Of a stretch of 64,000 nt of DNA, positions 41,965 to 52,618 are shown piece by piece. The notes beneath the pieces were generated by a model. It made no database searches, was not told the origin of the DNA, and saw nothing but the letters and a program-made list of their open reading frames with translations. The translations under genes were made by a program, and so were the position numbers. Within the stretch, counting starts at the first letter, position 1; every line of letters begins with the position of its first letter. The stretch is from CAZOWL01 sp964583605 (lineage in GTDB: Bacteria; Pseudomonadota; Gammaproteobacteria; Chromatiales; Chromatiaceae). The stretch spans positions 124,001 to 188,000 of the forward strand of contig CAZOWL010000001.1 of NCBI GenBank assembly GCA_964583605.1, read 5' to 3'.

Positions 41965-43272
41965 TCAGTGCAAACTCTCGACTCCCTTCAGCGTGATTGT
42001 CTTCTCTTTCTCAAGCGTTTTGAATTTCCCGCTTGGATGCAGTGGAAAACCGTCAACAAAAACGATATTGAGTGGCTGGAAGTATGCGCCCAGGTCATTC
42101 AATAAATCGCTTTGGCAGCGCCCTCTGCTCTCCAGCGTATCCTGGAACAATTGAATTCTAAATTCGATCTTACCTGTGGCGGTTTGAACGACTTTATAAC
42201 GGCGGATGTACATATAATTGTTGATGAAATTGCGAAAGAACTGCCAATTAAACTTTCGTCCCCCATACTCTATCACATCTTCAATTCTGCCCATCACTCT
42301 GCCGAGCAAAGGGAGTGTCCGTCCACACGCGCATTGTGTCTGTTCCGGAAGCAAAATGGTATCACCCTGATCATAACGAATGAATGGCATAAGGTAGTTG
42401 TCAAGATTGGTCGCAATCAGACTTCCTTCCTTGCCGCCTTCTGGCGACGCGTGGACATTGTGAATATTTACCAATGCGCTTGCCATCTCAACATGAAGAT
42501 TCGATGGATAGACGGGACAAGACCAAGCGATGCTTCCGATTTCCATGGAGCTGTAGATCTCTAAGGTAGGGCAGCCATACGCCTCCCGAAAGAACTTACG
42601 ATGCTCTGCTGTCAGCACTTCGCCGCAGGATACGATAAAGCGCGGCGACAATCCGCCACCCCGTCTCTTCAATTCTTCACCGACTATTTCTAACGAGGAG
42701 CGCATGCCGAGCAGTACATCACAAGGCTCACCTTGCAGGCGCGCCGCGATCTGGTCGGGATCGTCGAGTATCGAAACCAATGTGCGCCGGAATAATCCGA
42801 ATTTCTGCAGTAGCGAATGAGTCAATTGGATATCAGGACGCCAAAGTCTGACCGTGACATCCAACGGGGAGTAACCCCAATCGAGAAATAACCTAACGCC
42901 TTTTAGCGATTCGATAAGGCTGTTCGTCTGCGTGCTCCAGATCTCCGTGGGCTCCCCAGTCGAGCCGCTGGAGCGGTCTTTGTGGGGTTCCTTGCTTGCC
43001 AGTCGCGCATCTATTCGATCCTTTAGGGGAACGCTTCGAATCATCCCCTTCGTGATTACGGGGACCTGCTCAATATCGTCGTACGTCCGGATCGATGCGG
43101 GGTCAAATCTGTGTGAGTGATATAGATCACGGTAAATGGGAATCCGTTGATATGCATGTCTGACCAGGCGCTGAAATCGCTGGAGTTGATAGTCGTGAAG
43201 CTTTTCTACGGGAGTGTACTGTAGCGTCCTTAAACGTCGCCAAGCTGCAAACAGCTCCCAATAATTAATCAT
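41965..43272 (-). CDS. CapK/PaaK-like adenylate-forming enzyme, low-GC copy
   Basis: ATG 43272 with GAGGA upstream gives 435 residues, full length for the family. 'HKDRSSGSTGEPTEIW' is the nucleotide-binding loop, 'MPFIRYDQGDTILL' the R-Y-x-x-G-D motif, and 'GKFKTLEKEK' the C-terminal lysine region. 'QTQCACGRTLPLLGRVMGR' is shared with the paralog at 57.6 kb. Base composition over the gene is visibly lower in GC than both flanks, which suggests recent acquisition. The protein probably activates an acid for attachment to a surface polymer; the substrate is unknown. Confidence 0.82.
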   Translation of the reverse strand: MINYWELFAAWRRLRTLQYTPVEKLHDYQLQRFQRLVRHAYQRIPIYRDLYHSHRFDPASIRTYDDIEQVPVITKGMIRSVPLKDRIDARLASKEPHKDRSSGSTGEPTEIWSTQTNSLIESLKGVRLFLDWGYSPLDVTVRLWRPDIQLTHSLLQKFGLFRRTLVSILDDPDQIAARLQGEPCDVLLGMRSSLEIVGEELKRRGGGLSPRFIVSCGEVLTAEHRKFFREAYGCPTLEIYSSMEIGSIAWSCPVYPSNLHVEMASALVNIHNVHASPEGGKEGSLIATNLDNYLMPFIRYDQGDTILLPEQTQCACGRTLPLLGRVMGRIEDVIEYGGRKFNWQFFRNFINNYMYIRRYKVVQTATGKIEFRIQLFQDTLESRGRCQSDLLNDLGAYFQPLNIVFVDGFPLHPSGKFKTLEKEKTITLKGVESLH

Positions 43273-43495
43273 AGGGGTCCTCTTCCGCGCATTGCGCCAG
43301 CGCTTGGTTATTTGATTAGCATAGCCGCAGCCCGCCATGCGGCGCTCACGCTCACGCCGTGCACGGCTTAAGCGGGATATGCCGCGCCCTTGGCTATGCC
43401 GCGTGACGGCTAGATACCGGCGTCACAACAAGCTTTTTGATTCACCCGCGGGGCATAGTGCCACCGGACGATCCCCACCAGTTTCAATTTGAGTC

Positions 43496-45634
43496 CTATT
43501 CTAATCGGACCTGAACGCGGCTGGATCGGCCCTGGCCGTCGACAACTGCGAGGGTCGTGAAGCCGGGGCCGTCGGGGGCCCATGTGCGGATCCGGCTGAG
43601 CTCCGCCCGCGCAATGGGTACACCGTTGGCGTACCAGAGGAACGGCGGCGCTCCATTGCGCACCTTGAGCACCAGCTCACGCATGCCACCTTCGCCAGAC
43701 CCGAGCTCGACCCGGGCCCCATCCGGCGGGAAGGCGATCTCGGGAGCGGCGACCGCCGCGGAGACCTCGAGACCAGACCGAGACACGCGCTGCAGCGGTG
43801 GTGGAAGATCGGCTGTCGCGGCGATCAGGACGTCGGGTGGCGGACCGGGAAGCGGCTGATGCCCACCGAGACATGCAAAGGCATCGATGAGGATCGGCGC
43901 CGCGGCATCGATCCCCGCAAGACCGGGCACCGCGGCGCCGTCCGGGCGTCCCACCCAGACGCCGACGACGTGCCGACCGTCGAAGCCGACCGCCCAGGCA
44001 TCGCGATAGCCGTACGAGGTTCCCGTCTTGTACGCGAGCGGCCCGGGCGAGCTGTTCACCGGGGCTGGCGAGCCGGCGAGGATCGCACCGACATACCAGG
44101 CGGCGCGCTCATCGAGCACCCGTGTCATCGCGTCGCCGAGCGGGCGATCGAGCGACTCGGTGAGCGTCACCGCCGTGCCACCGCGCGCGATCGCGGCATA
44201 GAGGCGAACCAGGTCGGTCAAGCTGATACCGACACCCCCCAGGCCAATCGCCAGCCCTGGCGGGGAGCGGTCTGGCAGCACCGGGGTCGTGCCGGCGCGC
44301 CGCAGCCGGGCCACGAGGCGGGCCGGTCCGATCGCCTCGAGCAGGGTCACGGCGGGGACATTCAACGAGCCCTGCAAGGCCTCGCGGACCGTAACGGTGC
44401 CCCGGAAGGTACGATCGAAGTTGGTCGGCACATAGCCGGCGAAACCGATCGGCCGATCCTCGATCAGGCTCTCCGGGTGAGCCAGGCCCAGCTCGAAGGC
44501 CAGACCGTAGATCAGTGGCTTCAGCGTCGAGCCGGGCGAGCGCACCGCGTGGGTCATGTCGACGAACCCCTGACGCGCCCGATCGAACGGCGCCGCCGCC
44601 CCGACCGCCGCGAGGATCTCGCCACGGCGGTGCTCGGCGACCAGCAAGGCGACCGAGACGCGCGGACCGAGCCACAGCGCCCGCTCACGGGCCACTGACT
44701 CGAGGCGCCGTTGGAGTCGCGCGTCGATCGTGAGCCGATACACGCCGCGCCCCGACTCGGTGCGCACCCGCCGCTCGGCCATATGGGCGGCGAGCATGGG
44801 GAACGGCCGCCGCTGCCAGGGCACCGGCTCGCGCCGCGCCGCATCGGCCTCGCCGGGGCCGATCAGACCGAGGGCGGCCGCGCGGGCCAGCACCCGATCG
44901 CGGGCCCGACGCGCGGCCACTGGGTGACGCTCCGGACGACGCGCCTCGGGGGCCTGCGGCAGCGCGACGAGCAACGCGGACTCTGCGACCGTGAGCCGCC
45001 GCGGCTCTCTGCCGAAATAGGCCAGGCTCGCACTCCGCACCCCCTCGAGATTGCCGCCGTATGGGGCCAGGCTCAGATAGGCCGACAGGATCGCGGCCTT
45101 GTCTGCGCGGCGCTCCAATGCGAGCGCCGCCATGGCCTGATGGACCTTGCCGGGGAGCCGCCGGGTCGGCTCGCCGGCCAGGAGGCGCACGAGCTGCATC
45201 GTGATGGTCGAGGCACCGGAGACGACACGGCCTTCGGTCAAGCCCTGCCAGAGCGCGCGCACGACGGCAAACGGGTCGACGCCGGCGTGGTCGTAGAAGC
45301 GCCGATCCTCCCAGGCCAGCAGCATGGCGACGAAGCGAGGATCGACCTCATCGAGCGTCACCGGCAGACGCCAAACGCCATCGGCCACCGTGAAGGGCCG
45401 CAGCAGCCGCCCGTCGCGATCGAGCACGAGCGGCGAGACCGGGAATGTCAGCGCCGGCGGGTCGATCGTCGCCGACAGAGTCCGCGAGGCGAGATGCCAG
45501 GCCGCACCGGTGGCGATCGTGAGCAGCAAGGCGAGCCCGACGAGAGACGACCGGCGCACATCGAGGCCCGTGGCTTGGGCTTCCGCGGATTGCCCTCGCG
45601 TCCCAGCCGGGCGGGGCCTACGGAGAGCCACCAT
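43496..45634 (-). CDS. pbpC: Penicillin-binding protein 1C
   Basis: ATG 45634, overlapping the alpha-2-macroglobulin stop by 17 bases, gives 712 residues. A membrane anchor lies near 25-45. The glycosyltransferase 51 domain has 'AWEDRRFYDHAGVDPFAVV' and 'GASTITMQLVRLL'. The transpeptidase has SPGSTLK (active Ser), SLN and KTGTS. A C-terminal domain of about 100 residues follows. It polymerises peptidoglycan. Co-transcribed with the alpha-2-macroglobulin, as in many Gram-negatives. Confidence 0.95.
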   Translation of the reverse strand: MVALRRPRPAGTRGQSAEAQATGLDVRRSSLVGLALLLTIATGAAWHLASRTLSATIDPPALTFPVSPLVLDRDGRLLRPFTVADGVWRLPVTLDEVDPRFVAMLLAWEDRRFYDHAGVDPFAVVRALWQGLTEGRVVSGASTITMQLVRLLAGEPTRRLPGKVHQAMAALALERRADKAAILSAYLSLAPYGGNLEGVRSASLAYFGREPRRLTVAESALLVALPQAPEARRPERHPVAARRARDRVLARAAALGLIGPGEADAARREPVPWQRRPFPMLAAHMAERRVRTESGRGVYRLTIDARLQRRLESVARERALWLGPRVSVALLVAEHRRGEILAAVGAAAPFDRARQGFVDMTHAVRSPGSTLKPLIYGLAFELGLAHPESLIEDRPIGFAGYVPTNFDRTFRGTVTVREALQGSLNVPAVTLLEAIGPARLVARLRRAGTTPVLPDRSPPGLAIGLGGVGISLTDLVRLYAAIARGGTAVTLTESLDRPLGDAMTRVLDERAAWYVGAILAGSPAPVNSSPGPLAYKTGTSYGYRDAWAVGFDGRHVVGVWVGRPDGAAVPGLAGIDAAAPILIDAFACLGGHQPLPGPPPDVLIAATADLPPPLQRVSRSGLEVSAAVAAPEIAFPPDGARVELGSGEGGMRELVLKVRNGAPPFLWYANGVPIARAELSRIRTWAPDGPGFTTLAVVDGQGRSSRVQVRLE

Positions 45635-48600
45635 CCGGCCGACCAGACGCGGCCTGCACCACGACCTCGCCGGTCTCAGTCCAGCCCCGTTGGGCGGGCC
45701 GGTACATGTCCTCGACGCTCGCCGGCGGGTGAGCGAAACGACCGGGCGAGACGGCACGGACGCGATAGGCGAGCTGGAACCGCGCCGGATCCTCGGCCTG
45801 GCGTTCGAGGGCGGCGATGAACCGATCCGTCCTGAATTCCTCGTGGGCCGGCACGGCGCTCAGATCGAGCCAATTGAGCTCGGCCAGGTCGCCGGCCTTC
45901 AGAAGATGCGGGTTGTCGATCTCGAAGCCGGCCGGCAGTGGATCGTCGACGATCAGACGCGCGGCCTGCGGTCGGTCGGCCTCGATACTCAGCAGGATCA
46001 CCAACCGCATCCCTTGCGCAACCCGCGTCGGGTCGACGGTTTGACCGTCGAGGGCATAGTAGGCGCGCGTGATCCGGTAGCCGACGCCGCCCGCCGGTGT
46101 TGGATCGCGCGGCGTCCCCTTCTGCGTGACGACCGCGATCAGCGGACGACTGCCACCGTTCGTGACCGAGAAGGGCCCCAGGGAGAAGACCGCATCGTCG
46201 AGCCGACGGTAAAGAGGGCCTTCCCAAGGCCTTCCCAGCACCTCCAGACGCGGCGCCGCCGCGCCCCGCGTCAGTGCGTGTGCGGCCAGCAGCAGCCAGG
46301 CCTGCTCCTGCGTGCTGGTCTCGGGATGCAATGCGAGCCCCGCGGCGAGACGCTCGGCCAGCGCCGTCAGCGCATCTGGCCGGCCGCCCACCTCGGCGAG
46401 GAGTGTCAGGATGGCGGCCGTGTCGCGCAGCTCGGAGCCATAGTCAGGCCGCCAGCCACCCCGGTCATCGCTCGCGTCGAGCCGCGCCATGGCCGAGTCG
46501 AAGGCGGCATCGGCCCGAGTCGTCTCGCCATAAAGGGTCAACGCCGCGCCGAGCTGGGCCCGCGCCAACGGCGTCGCAAAGCGCTCCAGCTGGGCCGTGG
46601 CATAGTAGCGCAGGTCCCCGATGATCGCCTTTCCATTGCGCGCCAGCACATACAGGGCGTAAGCGACGTCTTCGCCACCGCCGTCGAACTCACCGGCATA
46701 GGCGAGCCGATTGCCGAGGTTCTCGAGTGCCGCCTCGAAGGCCTTCGCCGGCACCTCGTAGCCCTCCTCGCGGGCACGGGTCAAGAAGTCACTGATGTAG
46801 GCGTCGAGCCAGAGGTCCCCGTCTCCCGGCCGCCAAGCGCCGAAGCCGCCCTCGGCGGATTGCTTGGCGAGCAGGGCCGTCACGGCGTCCTCAACACGCT
46901 CGGCGGCCTCCACCGCTCCGGGGAGGCCCGCATCCAGTGCCAAACGATCCAGATAGAGCAGCGGCAGCGCACGACTCGCCACCTGCTCGGCACAGCCGTA
47001 GGGATAGCGGTCCAGCGCCCGGACCAGGCCCGGCAGATCCAATCCGAGTGTCCCACTGATGGAGACCGTGACCTCGCGGCTCTCTGGCAGCAGATCGGCG
47101 AGGTCCTTGCTCCCCAGTGTCAGCGTGTCCCCTGGCTCCAGCGGGGTCAGGTCCCGCTCGGTGACAGGCGGTCTGTTGTCCCGCACGGCCAACGTCAGCG
47201 ATTTGCGCAGGACCTCCCCCGCATGCGTCTTCAAGTAGACAGACAGCTGCGCGTCGCCCGATGAGGGGGCCGAGATAGGGACCTCGGTGACGACCCGCGT
47301 GTCCGGGGCCAACACGACACGCTGGCTGACCTGCGCGGGATCGAGCTGCACATGGCCATGATCGCTCGTGATACTGAGCGCGGCGTCGCCGCCTTCACCC
47401 TCAAGCTGGGTGAGATCCAATCTCAGTCGCGACTCGTCGCCAGGGGCTAGGAACCTCGGCATCGCGGCCTCGATGACGATCCGGTCGCGAACCACCAGAT
47501 CGCGGATGGCATGGCCAACGCCGTCTTCCGACCAGGCCATGGCCATCAGGCGCACCGTCCCGTTGAAGTCCGGTAGCTCCAAGGACACCTTCGCGCGACC
47601 CTCGGCGTCGACCCGCTGGATCCCTGAGAAATGGGCCATCAGGGTCTCTGTCGGAGGCGGCCCCGTGAGACGAATGGCCAAGGCATCGCCGCCGCTGCGG
47701 ATCGTCCCCGGCGCCCCCTGCATCCGGTCGATGAGTTGGCCATAGAGATCGCGAAGCTCGACCCCGAGCTGCCGCTGGCCCAGGTACCAATCATCCGGCG
47801 CCGGAGGTGTATAGCGGGTGAGATTCAGGATACCCAGGTCGACAGCCGCCAGCGTCACGTAGGCCTCGGCGCCCGCGGGCAGGCCATCGAGAGCCAGCGC
47901 GACCTCGAGCGGCCCGCGCGGGCGGGCCGGCTCTGGGGCCTGGAGCTGCACCGCAAGCCGCCTGTCACCCGCATCGACCCCGGCCCAGGCCAGGCCGATC
48001 GCCCGTCCCGGCATGCGCTTGGCGTCGAGATCCATCGGTCGGTACAGGAATGCGGCGATGTAGGTCCCAACCCCCCAGTCGTCGGTGACAGCGATCTCGG
48101 CCGTCGCGCCACCCTTCGGGACCACAAGCTCGGTCATCGAGATCAGCCGGTCATCGAGCACCAGCACCAAGGCCTGGCCGGCAAAGCGCGACCCGATATG
48201 GATGCGGGCCGTGTCGCCAACGGCGTAGGTGGACTTGTCGAGCGTGATTGGCACCAGGTCCGGGGTGTCGACCGAGGTCGGAGAGACATGCCAGCCGGCG
48301 TCAAAGGTCACGCTGGCCGGCAGCGCGGCATCTTCGGCGGCACGCACCTCGAGCAGGTACTCGCCCCAATCGACCTGCGCCTCGATGCGGGCCGGGCCCT
48401 CAGCGGTGACCGTGAGTTGCCCGGTGGCGACCTGTTCCTGGCTCACGATGGGCTCGTAATCCCAGCGGCCGTCGATGCGATACCACTGGAAGGTCCGGGT
48501 GATCTGAGACAGCGACCAGCGGACCTGATCGAGCGCGACACGCTCGCCCGAGATCCCGACACCAATCACCTCAAAGCCCGCGGTGCCCCCTTGCGCCACC

Positions 48601-50891
48601 TGCTCCCCAAACAGCGGCTTGATGCCGAGGCGCGAGGCCGGCGGCACCACCGGCCGCGCGATGCGGCGCTCGACGGGCCGGCCACCGGCATCGGCGACCT
48701 CAACGCGGATCTCGGCGACCTCTGGCTGCGACGACGGTGCCACCACCGGCAACCGTGGGTAGAGCCGCGCCCGGCCGAGCTGATCGGTCCGACCCGTCGC
48801 GATCGGCTCGCTGCGCGGCTCAGTCTGCTCTTCGGCGAGACCGAACTGGAAGCCCGGGCTCCCCTCGAGCTCTCTGACGGATCTCAGCACGGTCGTACCC
48901 GTCACCTCCAGCCCTGCGCCCGGCGCGCCATAGAGGAAGCGCGCCGCAACGGTCACCGGTGGAGGCTCGGCTCGAGCGACCGGACCTGTGGGCATCGCGA
49001 GCTCGAAGTCCAGGCGTTCCGGTTGAAAATCCTCGACCGCGAAGGGCGCTTCCGCCAGCGCCTGACCCTGGGGATCGCCGTAGGCCGCGACACGCCAGGT
49101 GCCGCGCATCGCCGTCGTCGGTAGCTCGACAGCCAGGACATGACCACCAAGCCCTTGGTCGTCGACGCGGGCGCGGGTGTGCTCGACACCATCAGGGCGC
49201 TTGACCACCAATGTCAGGGGCACATCTCGGACCGCCCGCCCCTGCAGGTTGCGCGTCAAGGCCGTGATCTGCACTCGCTCACCGGGGCGATAGACGCCGC
49301 GCTCGGTGACGAGAAAGACATCAAGCGGCCGCGGCGCAGGCCTCCCGGCGACGCCACGGTCACTGAGATCGAAGGGTGTCTTCGCCAGATCGAGGAAACC
49401 GTAGTCGCCCCCCGATTCCTCCGCGACCAGCAGCGCCGGCGCCTGACCCCCGGTGCCGCGCAGCAGGCCGGGGGCGATCCGCGCATAGCCCATCGCGTCG
49501 CTGACCGCTTCGGCCAGCACCTCATTGTTGCGGGCGATCAGGCGCAGCGCCACCCCCGGCATCGGCCCCGCCGTCGACAAGGCGCGCACAAAGACGTGGA
49601 GGCCATCGCGCCCGGAGAACGCGCTGAGGCCGATGTCCGAGACGACGAACCACTGGGTCGCGATCGCGTCCTCGTCATGGGCCTCGGTAGGCTGCGCGGT
49701 CAACACGTAGACGCCGGGCTCCAATCCCTCGATCAGCGATCCTACCGGCACCGCCGTGGTCAGGTCGCGGTTCAGCTCCGGCTCGACTGCGACGGTGCCG
49801 ACCCAGATCTGCTCACCGGTCTGTTCCCGCAAGCGCCGCTGATCGTACTCCGATAGCGGGCCGAGAAAGGCCCCGTCGCCGACGACGCGGGCCAGCGACC
49901 GGTCACCGACCCGCAGCAGCTCGGCCTGGATCTCAGCTGTATTGACCGAGACCAACGGGATTGTCGCCGCCTCGCCCCGCGGCAGCACGTACGCACGGCC
50001 CAGGAAGCGCACCGACGGCCTGCGATCGCGCACATAGACCGACAGCTCCACCGGTCGGATGAGCTGCTCGCCGTCGGCAGCAGGCAAGCCGGCACGCACC
50101 TGGATCGGGTAGCGTTCGCCATGGCGCACTCCCTCGATACAGATCTGCTGCTCGTCGGCCTCGACGGCGAGCTCGGGGTACCCTGGCACCGCGACGAAGT
50201 CGGCGAGATCGGCGTGGTGCCGGGCGAGCGGTTGGGAGAGCTGCAGGCAGATGCGTGGGCTCGCGGCATCGGCCTCGACACGATGGTCGATGACACGGAA
50301 GCCATGACGGGCGACCAGGCGCTCGTGGCGCGCGCGCACGTCGGCATCGTCGACCAACGCGAGAGACGCGCGATGCGTGCGGATTGCCGCACGCCACATC
50401 GAGCGCGCCGCTAAGGCCTGCCCAAGCAGATCCAGCGCCAATGCGCGCGCCGCCTCGTCCTCAGCATGCACATAGGCATTGATTGCTGCCGCGCTAGCCT
50501 GCTCCTCGAGTCGCCGCTCGGCCTGCCGGTCCGACGCATCAACCGCCAGCGCCGAGCGGGCGATCCCCAGCCACAACGCGGCACTCTCCGGTGCGGCACG
50601 TGTCGCCAAGACGAAGGCATCCAGCGCGCGGGCCGGCCGGCCGGCCCCAAGGGCCTCCTGGGCACGGGCCACAAGGGCGTCTGCCGCCGGCGCCGGTCCA
50701 ATCGGATCGCGATGGATCTCCGCGGCCAGGCGGCGGGCCTCGTCGATCAATCCCGCCGGCAGGAAGCTGAGCTCCGCGATCCGTGCTGCCTCCCGCTCGG
50801 CAGCCACACTCGGGAGCGCCATCGGCGCGAATCCCGACAGAACCAGGGCGGTGAGGGCCAGCCGGATCAGCGACCACCCGATGGCGAACAT
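45618..50891 (-). CDS. yfhM: Bacterial alpha-2-macroglobulin (YfhM-like)
   Basis: 1757 residues with a signal peptide (about 1-30) but no obvious lipobox. A TPR-like N-terminal part (about 35-200) is followed by a string of MG domains, a bait region, and the thioester domain with CAEQ near residue 1299 (YPYGCAEQVASRALPLL). 'GGFGAWRPGDGDLWLDAYIS' belongs to the toroid of the thioester domain. It traps proteases in the periplasm, and pairing with PbpC is thought to link defence to cell-wall repair. The thioester residues are intact. Confidence 0.94.
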   Translation of the reverse strand: MFAIGWSLIRLALTALVLSGFAPMALPSVAAEREAARIAELSFLPAGLIDEARRLAAEIHRDPIGPAPAADALVARAQEALGAGRPARALDAFVLATRAAPESAALWLGIARSALAVDASDRQAERRLEEQASAAAINAYVHAEDEAARALALDLLGQALAARSMWRAAIRTHRASLALVDDADVRARHERLVARHGFRVIDHRVEADAASPRICLQLSQPLARHHADLADFVAVPGYPELAVEADEQQICIEGVRHGERYPIQVRAGLPAADGEQLIRPVELSVYVRDRRPSVRFLGRAYVLPRGEAATIPLVSVNTAEIQAELLRVGDRSLARVVGDGAFLGPLSEYDQRRLREQTGEQIWVGTVAVEPELNRDLTTAVPVGSLIEGLEPGVYVLTAQPTEAHDEDAIATQWFVVSDIGLSAFSGRDGLHVFVRALSTAGPMPGVALRLIARNNEVLAEAVSDAMGYARIAPGLLRGTGGQAPALLVAEESGGDYGFLDLAKTPFDLSDRGVAGRPAPRPLDVFLVTERGVYRPGERVQITALTRNLQGRAVRDVPLTLVVKRPDGVEHTRARVDDQGLGGHVLAVELPTTAMRGTWRVAAYGDPQGQALAEAPFAVEDFQPERLDFELAMPTGPVARAEPPPVTVAARFLYGAPGAGLEVTGTTVLRSVRELEGSPGFQFGLAEEQTEPRSEPIATGRTDQLGRARLYPRLPVVAPSSQPEVAEIRVEVADAGGRPVERRIARPVVPPASRLGIKPLFGEQVAQGGTAGFEVIGVGISGERVALDQVRWSLSQITRTFQWYRIDGRWDYEPIVSQEQVATGQLTVTAEGPARIEAQVDWGEYLLEVRAAEDAALPASVTFDAGWHVSPTSVDTPDLVPITLDKSTYAVGDTARIHIGSRFAGQALVLVLDDRLISMTELVVPKGGATAEIAVTDDWGVGTYIAAFLYRPMDLDAKRMPGRAIGLAWAGVDAGDRRLAVQLQAPEPARPRGPLEVALALDGLPAGAEAYVTLAAVDLGILNLTRYTPPAPDDWYLGQRQLGVELRDLYGQLIDRMQGAPGTIRSGGDALAIRLTGPPPTETLMAHFSGIQRVDAEGRAKVSLELPDFNGTVRLMAMAWSEDGVGHAIRDLVVRDRIVIEAAMPRFLAPGDESRLRLDLTQLEGEGGDAALSITSDHGHVQLDPAQVSQRVVLAPDTRVVTEVPISAPSSGDAQLSVYLKTHAGEVLRKSLTLAVRDNRPPVTERDLTPLEPGDTLTLGSKDLADLLPESREVTVSISGTLGLDLPGLVRALDRYPYGCAEQVASRALPLLYLDRLALDAGLPGAVEAAERVEDAVTALLAKQSAEGGFGAWRPGDGDLWLDAYISDFLTRAREEGYEVPAKAFEAALENLGNRLAYAGEFDGGGEDVAYALYVLARNGKAIIGDLRYYATAQLERFATPLARAQLGAALTLYGETTRADAAFDSAMARLDASDDRGGWRPDYGSELRDTAAILTLLAEVGGRPDALTALAERLAAGLALHPETSTQEQAWLLLAAHALTRGAAAPRLEVLGRPWEGPLYRRLDDAVFSLGPFSVTNGGSRPLIAVVTQKGTPRDPTPAGGVGYRITRAYYALDGQTVDPTRVAQGMRLVILLSIEADRPQAARLIVDDPLPAGFEIDNPHLLKAGDLAELNWLDLSAVPAHEEFRTDRFIAALERQAEDPARFQLAYRVRAVSPGRFAHPPASVEDMYRPAQRGWTETGEVVVQAASGRPDGGSP

Positions 50892-50955
50892 GGCGCGACT
50901 CCTTCAGCCGATCGATGCTCTCGAGTAAAGGCGACGGGGAGAGAAAAGGCAAGGA

Positions 50956-51891
50956 TCAGATCCAAATCCGCTCACGCACCTTCAGCGCCACGTCCAAGGC
51001 CTTGAGACCCACATGACCGTCAACCAGAGGGCGCCGACGATCGCGCACACACTCGATAAACGCCCGCAGTTCTTCGTCGAGCGGTTTGACCGGCTCGACC
51101 TGGAGGCGCTGCCGGGTGATCTCCGGGCGCTCGGCCCCAGGGGCCAGCGTCGTCTCAGCGATGTCGAGCGTCTGCCCGATGAAATCGAGCGACAGATACA
51201 TCCTCGGCTGAAAGACCCGAATGCGACGCATCTTGCGCTCGGAGACGCGGCTCGCGACGACGTTGGCCACGGCCCCGTTCTCGAGCTCGAGGCGCGCGCT
51301 TGCGATGTCGATATGCTCGGTCAAGACCGGCGTCCCGACCGCGGCGATCGCGCGGATGTCGGAGGTCACCAGCGAGAGAACGATATCGATGTCGTGGATC
51401 ATCAGATCCGAGACGACGTCGACATCGGTGGCCCGCTCGACGAAACCGCCCATGCGCTGGGCCTCGATGTAGCGCGGTGCGGTGATGCGCCGCGCCAGCT
51501 CCATAATCCCGGCGTTGAAGCGCTCGAGATGGCCGACCTGCAGGATCGTCCCATGGCGCTCCGCCAAGGCGACGATCTCGGCACCCTCAGCCACCGTGGC
51601 GGCGATCGGCTTCTCAAGCAGCATATGGACGCCACGCCGCAGGAAGGGCGAGGCCACCGCGAGATGTGCCGTGGTCGGGACGACGACGCTCACGGCATCG
51701 ACCCGATCGACCAGTCGATCGGGCTCACAAAAGGCCTGACAGCCTGCTTCGTCAGCCACGGCGCGGGCACGGCCCGCGTCGATATCCACCACGCCCACGA
51801 GCGCAACCTCCGGCATCCGCGCATAGATCAGCGCGTGGAAGCGTCCGAGATACCCGGCGCCGACAACCCCCACCCGGATCCTATCCCTCAT
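50956..51891 (-). CDS. Gfo/Idh/MocA family oxidoreductase
   Basis: 311 residues. The NAD(P)-binding loop is 'VGVVGAGYLGRFHALIYA', the catalytic Lys lies in 'MLLEKPIAATVAEG', and 'GHLERFNAGI' plus 'DVVSDLMIHDIDIVLSLV' belong to the sugar-binding side. The pattern is like UDP-GlcNAc 3-dehydrogenases of the GnnA type used for amide-linked lipid A, but no gnnB partner is adjacent, so the substrate is unsettled. Upstream of the alpha-2-macroglobulin gene, same strand. Confidence 0.85.
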   Translation of the reverse strand: MRDRIRVGVVGAGYLGRFHALIYARMPEVALVGVVDIDAGRARAVADEAGCQAFCEPDRLVDRVDAVSVVVPTTAHLAVASPFLRRGVHMLLEKPIAATVAEGAEIVALAERHGTILQVGHLERFNAGIMELARRITAPRYIEAQRMGGFVERATDVDVVSDLMIHDIDIVLSLVTSDIRAIAAVGTPVLTEHIDIASARLELENGAVANVVASRVSERKMRRIRVFQPRMYLSLDFIGQTLDIAETTLAPGAERPEITRQRLQVEPVKPLDEELRAFIECVRDRRRPLVDGHVGLKALDVALKVRERIWI

Positions 51892-52144
51892 GATCGACAG
51901 GCCCCTTGCCGTCCCTAGCTAAAACCGGGTGAAATCGACGCGGACCGCAACCGGGCGCATCGAAGAGATAGCCTGACCGTGAAAGTCGCGCGGTCGGCAG
52001 AGCGGCGGTGCAACGATGCCATGGCATCATTATCGACCAATCAGGGGCGGTTGTCTGCCACGCGCTTGGCGGCCGGGTGACCGCCGCGGCGCCGCTTTTG
52101 CTACTATTCCTGCCAGACTCCCATCCCCGATCTTGAGGGCACCC

Positions 52145-52534
52145 ATGACCAGAGTAGACGAGATGTTGAATCAGATTAAGGTCAGTGTCCGGAGCGACTA
52201 TTTGCCCGAGCAATCGGAGCCTGCGGCCAGTCGTTACGCCTTCGCCTATACCGTGACGATCGAGAACCGCGGCACACAGTCCGCGCGCTTGCTGGATCGG
52301 CATTGGATCATCACGGATGCCGATGGCCGCGTTCAGGAGGTCCGCGGTGAAGGAGTCGTCGGTGAGCAGCCGCGTATACGACCAGGCGAGAGCTACCGCT
52401 ACACAAGCGGCGCCATCCTCTCCACTCCGGTCGGGAGCATGCAAGGCAGCTATGGCATGGTCAATGATGATGGCACACGCTTCGAGGCGTCCATCGCACC
52501 CTTTTCGTTGGCCCAGCCGGCCCTGCTGCACTGA
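52145..52534 (+). CDS. apaG: ApaG protein
   Basis: 129 residues, the normal size. 'FAYTVTIENRGTQSARLLDR' and 'WIITDADGRVQEVRGEGVVG' are the signature of this fibronectin-like family. It is followed by apaH, as in many proteobacteria. Molecular role not settled; linked to cation resistance and Ap4A turnover. Confidence 0.96.
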   Translation: MTRVDEMLNQIKVSVRSDYLPEQSEPAASRYAFAYTVTIENRGTQSARLLDRHWIITDADGRVQEVRGEGVVGEQPRIRPGESYRYTSGAILSTPVGSMQGSYGMVNDDGTRFEASIAPFSLAQPALLH

Positions 52535-52618
52535 TTCGCAAACATCGGCAGAGCCCAGGGGTCAGCCCTGCCGGCTCGCCTTGCCATCCGTTTATTGCCG
52601 CACGAGCCGTACCTGAGC

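Noticed and set aside
42112..42564. 150-codon plus-strand frame inside the low-GC CapK-like gene
   Set aside because: It is antisense to a full-length gene with clear motifs.
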